64,000 nt of DNA, taken from the NCBI GenBank assembly GCA_022819855.1, contig JAJEGN010000003.1, positions 1 through 64,000 of the forward strand, read 5' to 3'. The position numbers and the translations under genes are program-made. This DNA is from Gammaproteobacteria bacterium (GTDB lineage: Bacteria; Pseudomonadota; Gammaproteobacteria; Steroidobacterales; Rariloculaceae). Of the stretch, positions 26,807 through 34,384 are shown piece after piece (positions within the stretch are counted from its first letter, which is position 1; every line of letters starts with the position of its first letter). The notes under the pieces were generated by a model that saw only the letters and a program-made list of their open reading frames with translations, did not search any database and was not told the DNA's origin.

Positions 26807-27430
26807 ATGAGAATCGAAGTGACATTCGCAGCGGCGGCGCTGCTCGGCAGTGGAGCAGCATGTGCGCAGCTCGAGGCTGATACGGACGGTGATGGCGGCG
26901 TCAGCCTGACGGAATTTCAGGCCGGTTTCCTTGAGGCCGCCGAACGACGGTTCCAGTCTCTGGACAGTGACGGCGATGGCCGGCTGACCAGCGAAGAGGC
27001 CCGCGCCCGACGCGACCGCGACCGCGGCGAACGCGCGACCGAAATAAGGTCTCGTGCCGCAGATCGCGCCGTGACCCGTCTGGACACCGATGACGACGGC
27101 CTGCTCACGCTCGCCGAGGTCCAGGCCGGGCGCGAGGAAGCAACGAGCGAATGGTTCGCCGGGCTCGACACGAACAGTGACGGCCAGCTCTCCGCGGATG
27201 AGTTGAGCGCGCAGCGATTCGGCGGCCGGGACCGAGACGGCGTTGGCCGTGTCGAAATCGACACCGACGGCGACGGCGCCTGGTCGCTCGAGGAAGTTCA
27301 GGCGGTGCGCGAGAATTTCACGGCCGAGCGGTTCAACAGGCTCGACGACGATGGCGACGGCGTGATCAGCGAGGCCGAGCGCTCCGAGCGTCGCGGCGAC
27401 TTCCGCAATCGCAGGGGACGGGGACGGTGA
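26807..27430 (+). CDS. Exported EF-hand calcium-binding protein with six EF loops
   Basis: 207 residues from an ATG preceded by GAAGGAGAA. The signal peptide (FAAAALLGSGAACAQ) is followed by six EF-hand-type loops in about 180 residues: DTDGDGGVSLTE, DSDGDGRLTSEE, DTDDDGLLTLAE, DTNSDGQLSADE, DTDGDGAWSLEE and DDDGDGVISEAE. All retain Asp/Asn at loop positions 1, 3 and 5 and Glu at 12, so all should bind calcium. The last 20 residues are Arg-rich. A periplasmic calcium buffer or sensor is the natural reading; no partner gene is adjacent. It ends against a strong hairpin at 27431-27487. Confidence 0.88.
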   Translation: MRIEVTFAAAALLGSGAACAQLEADTDGDGGVSLTEFQAGFLEAAERRFQSLDSDGDGRLTSEEARARRDRDRGERATEIRSRAADRAVTRLDTDDDGLLTLAEVQAGREEATSEWFAGLDTNSDGQLSADELSAQRFGGRDRDGVGRVEIDTDGDGAWSLEEVQAVRENFTAERFNRLDDDGDGVISEAERSERRGDFRNRRGRGR

Positions 27431-27487
27431 GGGCAAGCGGGCAGGCAGGATCGGTATCTCCCCGGTTCGAGTCCTGCTTGCCCGCCA
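27431..27487. terminator. Hairpin between convergent genes, probable bidirectional terminator
   Basis: A 14-bp stem with one G-U pair (27437-27450 with 27472-27485) encloses a 21-base loop. An alternative pairing is GGGCAAG (27431-27437) with CTTGCCC (27477-27483). It begins right after the EF-hand stop and lies before the end of the convergent gene at 27579. There is no T run, so factor-independent termination is uncertain. The loop and 3' arm contain GGTTCGAGTCC and end GCCA, resembling a tRNA T-arm and acceptor end, but there is no room for a whole tRNA. Confidence 0.45.
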
Positions 27488-27578
27488 GTAAACTCCGAAA
27501 TGGTGGCAGGCGCCCACCGCGCGCAGGTACGGCGTGGGGTGTTTGCAGCTTCGGAGGACTGTTGCCGGTGATGTCTGT

Positions 27579-28043
27579 TCAGTCGTCCCTGTCTCGCCCG
27601 CCGAAGCGAATCCGGAACAACTGAATGAAGCCCACGCGCTGCATCTCCCGGTTCGCCGGGAACAGCGGCGCCAGTAAGGAAGCCGGATCGTCGGGGTCGT
27701 ACAGCGGCAGGAAATTCGCTCGAATCCGTCCCGTTTCCACGGTCTGTGCCTCGCGCGCCCGCCAGGTGCTGCCGAGGTCGGGCAACCCCCATGGGTTGTC
27801 GTCAGTCACGATGACTTCCTCGATCGTGTCGATGCGGTCCTCGGGCGGCGCCGCGAGCCGGGCCTGGGACGGTACGTTGTCGATGCGGGGGGGCAGGGCG
27901 AGATCGTCGTCGCCCTGTCGGGCGATGTCTGCGGCCGGCGCTGCGGGATCCTCGCCGTCCTCCTGAGCGATTGACGCGCCCGGCGCCGCGAGGCACGCCA
28001 GTAGGATGAACCTGACCGTGGTCCGGACGAGCGATTCGGACAC
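27579..28043 (-). CDS. Small exported protein with a TonB-box-like motif, unknown function
   Basis: About 154 residues from a GTG at 28043, two bases after the stop of the upstream binding-protein gene; a TTG at 28058 overlapping that stop is the alternative. A signal peptide (LLACLAAPGASIAQ) is followed by an acidic, Pro/Ala-rich linker, then IEEVIVTDDNPWGLPDLGS and a C-terminal RVGFIQLFRIRFGGRDRDD. The IEEVIVT string is what one usually sees as the TonB box of receptors, yet no barrel follows. I do not recognise a family. The tight spacing suggests an operon with the binding protein. Confidence 0.65.
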   Translation of the reverse strand: MSESLVRTTVRFILLACLAAPGASIAQEDGEDPAAPAADIARQGDDDLALPPRIDNVPSQARLAAPPEDRIDTIEEVIVTDDNPWGLPDLGSTWRAREAQTVETGRIRANFLPLYDPDDPASLLAPLFPANREMQRVGFIQLFRIRFGGRDRDD

Positions 28044-28044
28044 G

Positions 28045-28890
28045 CTAGGGTGAGTCAACCCGGTTCCTCCAGGCCAGCGACCTGAACCAGTAGTTGGTCG
28101 TCGTCGGCAACCAGGTATCGGCGTTGCGCGCTTCTATCCACGCGTTGAGCAGAAACACGAAGTCGGGATCTCCCTTGGCGACCGCGAACGCGGTCGGCGT
28201 CTCGAGCAGGGGTCGCGCGACCGGTACGTCGACCATGGCCGGATTTTCGAGCGCGAGAAACGTCGGCACGGGCTCTTCCTCGAGAAAGCCGTCGATTTCG
28301 CCGGCAACGAGCGCGTTTCCGGCCGACTCCACGTTTTCGAACACGACGAGTTCGGCCCGCGGCAGGATACGCGCCGCAAGCGCCGTGGCCACGGAACCCT
28401 CGACCGCGCCGATCTTTCGCGTGCCGGTGTTCAGATCCTGCAGTTCCCGTACGTTCGATGTGTTCACGAGGTTTGTCGCAAGCGCGACGCCGCCAAGCGC
28501 GTAGGGTTCGCTGAAGTTGACATGCAGGGCCCGTTCGAGGGTCACGGCGAGACCCGCCGCGATCACGTCGATCTCACCGGCCTCGAGCGCAAGGATGAGC
28601 CTGTCCCACTCGTAGACGCGGATGTCGGCCTCCAGTTCCATGTCTTCGGCGAGTTTTCTCGCGACATCGATTTCGAAGCCTGCAAGCTCGCCGTCGGCGT
28701 CGCGCAGCGTCCATGGCGTCGAGAGCACCACGCCGACGCGGAGCGTGCCTTCATTGAGCACCTGCTGGAGAGGCCGCGCCTCGGCCGGCGCCGGCAACGC
28801 GAACGTGAACAGCAGCAGTGCGAGCAGCGGCAGTGGCGCAAAGCGTGGTTTTTGCGCCGGAATCGCAGGAACGCCAATCGAGTGTGGCAA
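28045..28890 (-). CDS. Periplasmic solute-binding protein family 3 (amino-acid type)
   Basis: 281 residues from a TTG start, well supported by GGAGG seven bases upstream on the minus strand. The signal peptide ends near PAEARP. The mature protein starts LNEGTLRVGVVLSTPWTLRD and continues GFEIDVARKLAEDMELEADI, the standard family-3 solute-binding fold. RVYEWDRLILALEAGEIDVI and VNFSEPYALGG complete the first lobe. Such proteins deliver polar amino acids to ABC importers, but no permease or ATPase gene is nearby, so it may work with a distant transporter or as a sensor. The EEEPVPTFLAL hinge region is unusually acidic. Confidence 0.85.
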   Translation of the reverse strand: MPHSIGVPAIPAQKPRFAPLPLLALLLFTFALPAPAEARPLQQVLNEGTLRVGVVLSTPWTLRDADGELAGFEIDVARKLAEDMELEADIRVYEWDRLILALEAGEIDVIAAGLAVTLERALHVNFSEPYALGGVALATNLVNTSNVRELQDLNTGTRKIGAVEGSVATALAARILPRAELVVFENVESAGNALVAGEIDGFLEEEPVPTFLALENPAMVDVPVARPLLETPTAFAVAKGDPDFVFLLNAWIEARNADTWLPTTTNYWFRSLAWRNRVDSP

Positions 28891-29056
28891 CTTCAGACCT
28901 CCGTATCGGCCGCTTGCTCAAACTGCGCCGTTCGCTTCCTGGCGGTGGCCCCGGAAGCTGCACCGCTGAAATCACGGCTGCGCGTTTTGGGCGAAACGCC
29001 TGGCCGAAGACGGCCGATCGCGACCGCCGCGCTTCGGGCTCCTGGCCGCGGCTGTA

Positions 29057-30301
29057 TCACCCGACGATACCGACAACCGCGCCCGTACAGCAAGTCGCGA
29101 TTGTCCCGCCGACGATCGACTTGAGGCCGAGGCTCGCGACCTCCCTGCGGCGTTCGGGCATCAGTGCAGTGAACCCGCCGATCATGATGCCGACGCTGCC
29201 GAAGTTGGCCATGCCGCACAGCGCGTAACTCATGATGAGCACGCTGCGCTCGCTGAGCTGACCGTCCGCGAGTTCCGCGAGGCTCAGGTACGCGAGCAGC
29301 TCGTTGAGCACGGTCTTGATGCCCATGAGGCTGCCCGCCACCGTGGCTTCGCTCCATGGGATGCCCATGAGCCAGACGACGGGCGCCATGAGCCAGCCGA
29401 GCATCCGCTCGAGACTCAGTTCCTGACCTGCGACCTCGGGCAGCAGGCCGAGTACGGCGTTGGCCAGGTGCACGAGCGCGAGCAGGGCGATCAGCATGGC
29501 GAGGATGTTGAGATAGAGCGCGAGACCGCGCTCCGCGCCCTGAGTCACGGCGTCCATGGAGCTTGCCGCCTGCGAGCGTGGGTCAGCGAGTTCGGCGGAC
29601 GTGCGGTGCGTCGGCGGCACCATGATCCAGGCGACCATGATCGCGGCCGGCGCGCTGATGATCGATGCGGTGACGAGGTGTCCGACGGCGCCGTCGAGCA
29701 CGGGACCGAGTATCGCCGTGTAGAGCAGCAGGACAGTCCCTGCGATCGTTGCCATACCGACGCACATCACCATGAACAGCTCCCCGCGGCCGAGTTCCCG
29801 GAGATAGTCGCGGATGAAGAGCGGGGCCTCGACCATGCCGACGAAGATGTTCGCGGCGGCGGACAGCGACACGGCGCCGCCGACGCCGAGCGTCTTCTCG
29901 AACAGCAGGGAGAACGCCTTGACGACGAGCGGCAGTATTCGCCAGTAGGTCAGCAGCGACGTCAGCGCGCTGACGACGATGATCAGCGGCAGTGCGCGGA
30001 ACGCGAACACGAGGCTGCTGCCGACCGCCGTCTCCTCGAACGGCAGCGGCCCGCCGCCGAGGTAGCCGAACACGAAGCTCGTGCCGGCTTCGGTCGCGCT
30101 CTGCAGGGCGACGACGGCATCGTTGAGGCTCGCGAAGGCGTTTTGTGCCTGCGGCAGCCGGAGCACGAGCAGCGCGATGACGAGCTGGAGCCCGAGTCCG
30201 GCGACCGGTACGCGCCACCTCAGGGCACGGCGATTCTCGCTGATGAGCCAGGCGACCGCGGTCAGCACGAGCAGGCCGAAGACGCCCTGGAGTATCGTCA
30301 T
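29057..30301 (-). CDS. CNT-family (NupC-type) nucleoside transporter
   Basis: 414 residues with about ten transmembrane segments. Family motifs are present: GFVFGYL-type FVFGYLGGG, the GxVEAPL motif in NIFVGMVEAPLFIRDYL, MGIKTVLNELLAYLSL, and SYALCGMANFGSVGIMIGG near the C-terminus. CNT carriers import nucleosides coupled to Na+ or H+ across the inner membrane. The length matches NupC. It is divergent from the small membrane gene at 30420, and 166 bases separate its end from the upstream TTG of the binding-protein gene, with nothing recognisable between them. Confidence 0.92.
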   Translation of the reverse strand: MTILQGVFGLLVLTAVAWLISENRRALRWRVPVAGLGLQLVIALLVLRLPQAQNAFASLNDAVVALQSATEAGTSFVFGYLGGGPLPFEETAVGSSLVFAFRALPLIIVVSALTSLLTYWRILPLVVKAFSLLFEKTLGVGGAVSLSAAANIFVGMVEAPLFIRDYLRELGRGELFMVMCVGMATIAGTVLLLYTAILGPVLDGAVGHLVTASIISAPAAIMVAWIMVPPTHRTSAELADPRSQAASSMDAVTQGAERGLALYLNILAMLIALLALVHLANAVLGLLPEVAGQELSLERMLGWLMAPVVWLMGIPWSEATVAGSLMGIKTVLNELLAYLSLAELADGQLSERSVLIMSYALCGMANFGSVGIMIGGFTALMPERRREVASLGLKSIVGGTIATCCTGAVVGIVG

Positions 30302-30419
30302 CTGCTGCCCTGTCCCACCATTGGCGCTGGGTCGCGTGAGTTCGCGCTACTATACGCGCAACGCCGCCGCGCTGAACAGCGACCGCGCGGCGCGCGCCGG
30401 CAGGCAGACGAAGCGACAG

Positions 30420-30773
30420 ATGACGAGCACACGAGAACGCGATGACCGGCCGCCTCGAGGGCGGCCGCCGCGCCTCATCGCGGCCGGTTTTGTGGTCGCG
30501 TTCGCGGCGAGCATTGCGACGATCATCTACACGGGCCTGCTCGTTGACGGGCCGCGCCGGGAATCCGCCGCGAATGATGGCGCGGTCGAGGCGGGACTCC
30601 CTGCCGTGCAAGGCGCCGGAGCGGACGCACGCCTGGAGCGTGCCGGCGGAAACGGTGTATCCGTGGATGGCCGCCCGGCCGCCGACGAAGCCGGCGACGA
30701 TCCCGAGAGCACGACCGGGGAGCCCGGTGACGGAACCGGCATCGGCAGCGCTCGCGGCGAGACCGCGCGATGA
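30420..30773 (+). CDS. Single-pass membrane protein of unknown function, coupled to ttcA
   Basis: 117 residues: a basic, Pro/Arg-rich N-terminus ([14 protein letters not shown]), one transmembrane helix ([20 protein letters not shown]) and an acidic, Gly/Ala-rich low-complexity tail predicted to be disordered and periplasmic. No family recognised. The stop overlaps the ttcA start as ATGA (30770-30773), the usual sign of translational coupling, which is the best evidence the frame is real. Codon use is consistent with its neighbours. Confidence 0.55.
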   Translation: MTSTRERDDRPPRGRPPRLIAAGFVVAFAASIATIIYTGLLVDGPRRESAANDGAVEAGLPAVQGAGADARLERAGGNGVSVDGRPAADEAGDDPESTTGEPGDGTGIGSARGETAR

Positions 30774-31627
30774 GCGCCGCACCGCGAGCACGCGCGGCAG
30801 CGCCGGGAAGTGCAGCGAGCCCTGAGCCTGGCATCTCGACAATGGCTGCCGCACCGCGACTGTCCGGCGAGTGCAGGACGATCGAGGCTGCGCTGCGCGG
30901 CAAGGTCGGCCGGGCGATCGCCGACTACCGCATGATCGACGATGGCGATCTCGTCATGGTGTGCCTCTCGGGCGGCAAGGACTCCTACACGCTGCTCGAC
31001 ATGCTGCTCGCCCTGCAGCGGCGCGCGCCGGTGCGCTTCGAGCTGGTCGCCGTGAACCTCGACCAGAAGCAGCCCGGGTTTCCGCGCGAGACCTTGCCGG
31101 AGTATCTCGAGGCGCTCGGCGTTCCTTACCGGATCGTCGAGGAAGACACCTATTCGGTCGTCACGCGCGTCATCGACATCGGCAAGACCTATTGCGGCCT
31201 GTGCTCGAGACTGCGCCGCGGCATCCTGTACCGGGTTGCCACGGAACTCGGCGCGAACAGGATCGCGCTCGGCCATCACCGCGACGACATCGTCGAGACG
31301 CTGTTCCTCAACATGTTCTACGGCGCGAGCCTCAAGGCGATGCCGCCGAAACTCAGGAGCGACGACAGGCGGCATGTCGTCATCCGCCCGCTGGCCTACT
31401 GTGCGGAACCGGACTTGGCGCGCTATGCCGAGCTGCGCGAGTTTCCGATCATTCCATGCGACCTGTGCGGCTCGCAGGAAAACCTCAAGCGCGCCGAGAT
31501 CAAGGCGATGCTCGCCGGATGGGAGCGCAGCGACCCGGGCCGGACCGAGAGGCTCTTCCGCAGCCTGCAGAACGTGAGCCCGTCGCACCTCGCCGACGCC
31601 GACCTCCACGACTTCGGGAACCTGTAG
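30770..31627 (+). CDS. ttcA: tRNA 2-thiocytidine(32) synthetase TtcA
   Basis: 285 residues. The ATP pyrophosphatase P-loop SGGKDS is at 67-72. The [4Fe-4S] cysteines appear as YCGLC (142, 145) and PCDLC (230, 233), of which three are the expected ligands. [18 protein letters not shown] is the family's central motif. The enzyme adenylates and thiolates cytidine-32 in certain tRNA anticodon loops in the cytoplasm. The start at 30770 overlaps the previous stop; a second ATG at 30842 would remove a 24-residue non-conserved extension and is also plausible. The identification itself is firm. Confidence 0.93.
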   Translation: MSAAPRARAAAPGSAASPEPGISTMAAAPRLSGECRTIEAALRGKVGRAIADYRMIDDGDLVMVCLSGGKDSYTLLDMLLALQRRAPVRFELVAVNLDQKQPGFPRETLPEYLEALGVPYRIVEEDTYSVVTRVIDIGKTYCGLCSRLRRGILYRVATELGANRIALGHHRDDIVETLFLNMFYGASLKAMPPKLRSDDRRHVVIRPLAYCAEPDLARYAELREFPIIPCDLCGSQENLKRAEIKAMLAGWERSDPGRTERLFRSLQNVSPSHLADADLHDFGNL

Positions 31628-31723
31628 CGACCAACGGCGCTCGTGCCCCGTTTCGCGTTTGGCGCCGTGTCTGGCAGGCGCGGCCCGTGCCCACGCCTCG
31701 ACACTCGCAGAGCAAGGATCGGA

Positions 31724-32539
31724 TTACGACGCGACGGACAGTTCCGGCGTCGCTTCCTCGAGACGCCGGCGCTGCTCGTCAAGGCCCGTCCAGAATACGA
31801 GGACGCCGTCGAGCATCTCGTTTGCATCGCGCACGAACGCATCTTCGTCCACTTCACGTTCACGGCAGAACGATGCCAGCTCGTCCCAGGTATGTTGGGC
31901 GTGGGTCTCTTCGAGCCGGGCGTGCCAACTGAAGAAGGCCAGGTTCAGCCCCGGCAGCTTCTCCCGCACCTTGAACGTCTGCCAGCCCTGCACGAGCTCG
32001 TCCCAGAATCCGGCCGCAGCCCAGTTTTCCACGGCCCACGACGCCGCCTCTGCAACGGCGTAGTCCGCGCTGCCGTAAAGACGCACGAGTTCGTCGCAGA
32101 AGTGCAGGGTTGCGGGTGTGCCGAAGCGGCGCTTGCCGAGTTCGGGCAGGGTCAGCTTCAACGGCTTGGCCATGCGCAGAAGAAGCTCGAAGTGAGCGGC
32201 GCGGAAGTGGAACGTGCCGCCCTCGATCGTGCCCACGAGGCTGCCGAGTTCGGAATCGTCCCGGCTGCGGCCGCGGTAACCCACGCCGATTTCGTTGGCG
32301 AGGATTTCCTTGGAAGCGCGCATTTCCTCGATGGTGTCGGCATTGACCATCTTGTGTAGCTGGGCGAACAGGAACTCGTTGGAAAAGACCGAGAACTGCA
32401 CGAGGAAGGCACGCGCCTGTTCGCGGGAGATGTCGCCGTTGCGGAACCATCGTGTGTACGGATTGGCCACGATGACGGGATGATGCAGAACCTCCCGCCG
32501 CAGCCGGCGCTTGAATAGCGTGAAAGATGCCTTGTCCAT
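31724..32539 (-). CDS. Heme-oxygenase-like diiron protein (TENA/CADD/UndA-type fold)
   Basis: 271 residues from the ATG at 32539, preceded by GGAG; an upstream in-frame ATG at 32620 lacks a site. The chain is helical with spaced metal-ligand candidates: Glu55 and His62 (NEFLFAQLH), Glu164 or Glu171 (AEAASWAVENW), and His206, Glu210, His213 (HARLEETH). This E-x6-H ... E ... H-x3-E-x2-H pattern is what heme-oxygenase-like diiron oxidases such as CADD use, and no heme-ligand pattern is seen. Known relatives cleave C-C or C-N bonds of fatty acids, amino acids or 4-aminobenzoate precursors. It is divergent from an Lrp/AsnC regulator, hinting at an amino-acid-like substrate; that is inference. Confidence 0.75.
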   Translation of the reverse strand: MDKASFTLFKRRLRREVLHHPVIVANPYTRWFRNGDISREQARAFLVQFSVFSNEFLFAQLHKMVNADTIEEMRASKEILANEIGVGYRGRSRDDSELGSLVGTIEGGTFHFRAAHFELLLRMAKPLKLTLPELGKRRFGTPATLHFCDELVRLYGSADYAVAEAASWAVENWAAAGFWDELVQGWQTFKVREKLPGLNLAFFSWHARLEETHAQHTWDELASFCREREVDEDAFVRDANEMLDGVLVFWTGLDEQRRRLEEATPELSVAS

Positions 32540-32667
32540 TTCTGTTTCTCCAAATCGTTTGACTCTTGATGAAATATTAGTCCAATTCGAGTAGTGTTTT
32601 TGTTCAATAGATAAAGTCAAATCACCGAATATTGGATGGTTTTGTTACTGACATGGGAATTGAGTGA
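32540..32667. promoter_or_regulatory. AT-rich divergent promoter region of the diiron gene and Lrp/AsnC gene
   Basis: This 128-base stretch is far richer in A and T than the flanking genes. It contains TTTGACTCTTGATG (around 32558-32571), GAAATATTAGTCCAATT and CCGAATATTGG, the last two built on an AATATT core with similar flanks. Lrp-type proteins bind degenerate AT-rich dyads, so these are candidate sites for autoregulation and control of the diiron gene. No single promoter pair stands out. Confidence 0.45.
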
Positions 32668-33156
32668 ATGGATCACCCAAGTTATGCGCTCGACGCGATC
32701 GACATCAGGATTCTTGCGGAACTGCAGCGCAATGCCCGGCTCAGCATCACGGAACTCGCCAACCGCGTGGCCCTGACCGCCACGCCCTGCGCGCGGCGCG
32801 TCCGCCTGCTCGAGCAGGCGGGCTACATCGGCGGCTACGTCACGCTGCTCGATCAGCGCGCGATCGGTTTACCTGTCAACGCGTTCGTCGAAGTGCGGCT
32901 GACGCGTGAGCGGCAGGAGGAGGTCAGGGCGTTCGAATCGAGCGTGCGCGGGTATCCGGAGGTCATGGAATGCTGGGCCATGTCGGGCGGCTACGACTAC
33001 CTGCTGCGCGTGGTCACGGCGGATCTGCAGGCCTACAACCGGTTCATGCGCAACAAGCTGTTGAGCTTGCCGTCGGTAAGCCACGTCGAAACCGGATTCG
33101 GTCTCGAGCAGGTGCTCGGCCGCACGGCGCTGCCGCTGGATCAGCTTGGGCGATAG
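32668..33156 (+). CDS. Lrp/AsnC family transcriptional regulator
   Basis: 162 residues. The N-terminal winged helix-turn-helix is clear: LDAIDIRILAELQRNARLSI, then TELANRVALTATPCARRVRL. The C-terminal RAM (ligand-binding) domain has the typical GYVTLLDQRAIGLPVNAFVEV and ECWAMSGGYDYLLRVVTADL. Such proteins are amino-acid-responsive octameric regulators that usually repress or activate a neighbouring gene. Here it is transcribed divergently from the diiron protein across an AT-rich region, the normal arrangement of a local regulator with its target. Confidence 0.93.
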   Translation: MDHPSYALDAIDIRILAELQRNARLSITELANRVALTATPCARRVRLLEQAGYIGGYVTLLDQRAIGLPVNAFVEVRLTRERQEEVRAFESSVRGYPEVMECWAMSGGYDYLLRVVTADLQAYNRFMRNKLLSLPSVSHVETGFGLEQVLGRTALPLDQLGR

Positions 33157-33334
33157 TCGAAACGTCACGCGCGACTTCGCGAACGCTGCGGCGATGACGG
33201 CAACGCAAGTCCGAAACTGGCGGACAGGACCTGCGACCTACTGTTCCTCAGTACGGGCAATTCGGCGCGCAGCATCCTCGCCGAAGCGGCGCCGGACCTA
33301 CCGGCGCCTCGCGCCGGCTGCGGTCGGGTTCTCG

Positions 33335-34192
33335 CTATTGTGCGTTCTCGTCAACGATCGGGTTGCGTAGCTTCCCGACGCCCGTGATATCGATTTCGAC
33401 GACATCCCCGGCCTTCATCCAGAGCGGCGGATTACGTCCGGCGCCGACGCCGCCGGGCGTTCCGCTCACGATCACGTCGCCCGGTTCGAGTTGCGCCCAC
33501 GTCGTGCAGTACGCGATCAGGTCGGGAATGTCGAAGCAGAGTTCAGCGACGCTTTCGTCCTGTACAACGTCGCCGTTGAGGACCGTGCGCAGGTGAAACG
33601 CCGTCGGGTCCGGCGCTTCGTCGGCCGTCACCATCCAGGGTCCGAACGCGCCGCTGTGATGGAAGTTCTTGCCGGCCGTCCACTGAGGGCCGTGCCGCTG
33701 GTAGTCCCGGATGCTGCCGTCGTTGAAGCAGCTATAGCCCGCCACATGGTCGAGCGCCAAGTCGCGTGACACGTGACGCGCGCGCTTGCCGATGATCACC
33801 GCGAGTTCCCCTTCGAAATCGAAGCGCTCCGATGCGTTCGGCCGAATCATCGGCTGACCGTGACCGACGATGCTGTCGGCGAAGCGCACGAACAGCACCG
33901 GGTAGTCGGGTCGCTCGCGGCCCATCTCGCGGATGTGGGGCATGTAGTTGATGCCGACGCAGATGAGCTTGGCGGCGGGGTCCGGGATGGGTGGGAGAAA
34001 CTCGATGTCGTCGAGCGGGCAGTCGGCTGGCCGGCCCTCGAGTTCCCGCAAGCGGTCGCCGGCTCCCGCGAGCAGCAGGTCGCGAAGGCCAGGGTATTCC
34101 GACCTGAGTTCCGCCCCGGCATCGACAACACCGTCGTCTCTGGCGATGCCGTAGCTTGCTTCTCCGTTGCGAACAAAGCTGATGAGTCGCAT
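33335..34192 (-). CDS. Fumarylacetoacetate hydrolase family protein (HpcE/ureidoglycolate-lyase-like subgroup)
   Basis: 285 residues. Core motifs: KLICVGINYMPHIREMG, the metal-site FDFEGELAVIIG, GYSCFNDGSIRDYQ, QWTAGKNFHHSGAFGPW, and GDVIVSGTPGGVGAGRNPP near the end. These match the common 280-residue FAH branch that includes HpcE-like isomerase/decarboxylases, fumarylpyruvate hydrolases and 2,4-didehydro-3-deoxy-sugar-acid hydrolases. The precise substrate is not readable. It faces the Lrp gene (convergent, 178-base gap with nothing recognisable), and its upstream 192-base gap to thrS holds the repeats and hairpin at 34300-34362. Confidence 0.9.
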   Translation of the reverse strand: MRLISFVRNGEASYGIARDDGVVDAGAELRSEYPGLRDLLLAGAGDRLRELEGRPADCPLDDIEFLPPIPDPAAKLICVGINYMPHIREMGRERPDYPVLFVRFADSIVGHGQPMIRPNASERFDFEGELAVIIGKRARHVSRDLALDHVAGYSCFNDGSIRDYQRHGPQWTAGKNFHHSGAFGPWMVTADEAPDPTAFHLRTVLNGDVVQDESVAELCFDIPDLIAYCTTWAQLEPGDVIVSGTPGGVGAGRNPPLWMKAGDVVEIDITGVGKLRNPIVDENAQ

Positions 34193-34299
34193 GTCCTCAA
34201 ATTCCTCGTCGTTTCAAGCCGGGGCGGCCGCGCCGGGCATTGTACGGGCGGTCCAACGCCGCTGCCATGCGTCGCATGCGCCGGATGTCACCTGCGGGT

Positions 34300-34345
34300 G
34301 CGCAAGAAAGCGCAAGTACGCGCAACAAACAGCGCTACGCGCAAG
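34300..34345. repeat. Ten-base periodic GCGCAA repeats downstream of thrS
   Basis: GCGCAAG/C begins at 34300, 34310 and 34320 and again at 34339, so the first three copies are spaced exactly one helical turn apart and the fourth is roughly two turns further on. The last copy is part of the left arm of the hairpin at 34335-34362. This could be a row of protein-binding sites or a decayed tandem repeat. Confidence 0.5.
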
Positions 34346-34362
34346 AATATAGTTGCGCGTAG
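34335..34362 (-). terminator. Probable terminator of thrS
   Basis: CTACGCGCAA at 34335-34344 pairs perfectly with TTGCGCGTAG at 34353-34362 around an eight-base AT-rich loop. It starts 22 bases after the thrS stop on the minus strand, and the minus-strand sequence after it (GCTGTTTGTTG) is moderately T-rich. The position and symmetry suit a rho-independent terminator, though the T run is interrupted. Confidence 0.55.
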
Positions 34363-34384
34363 AAATACCGGGTGGCGACGGGAA

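Noticed and set aside
27431..27487. A complete tRNA gene
   Set aside because: Only T-arm-like and acceptor-like strings exist; there are too few bases for D and anticodon arms and the T stem does not pair fully.
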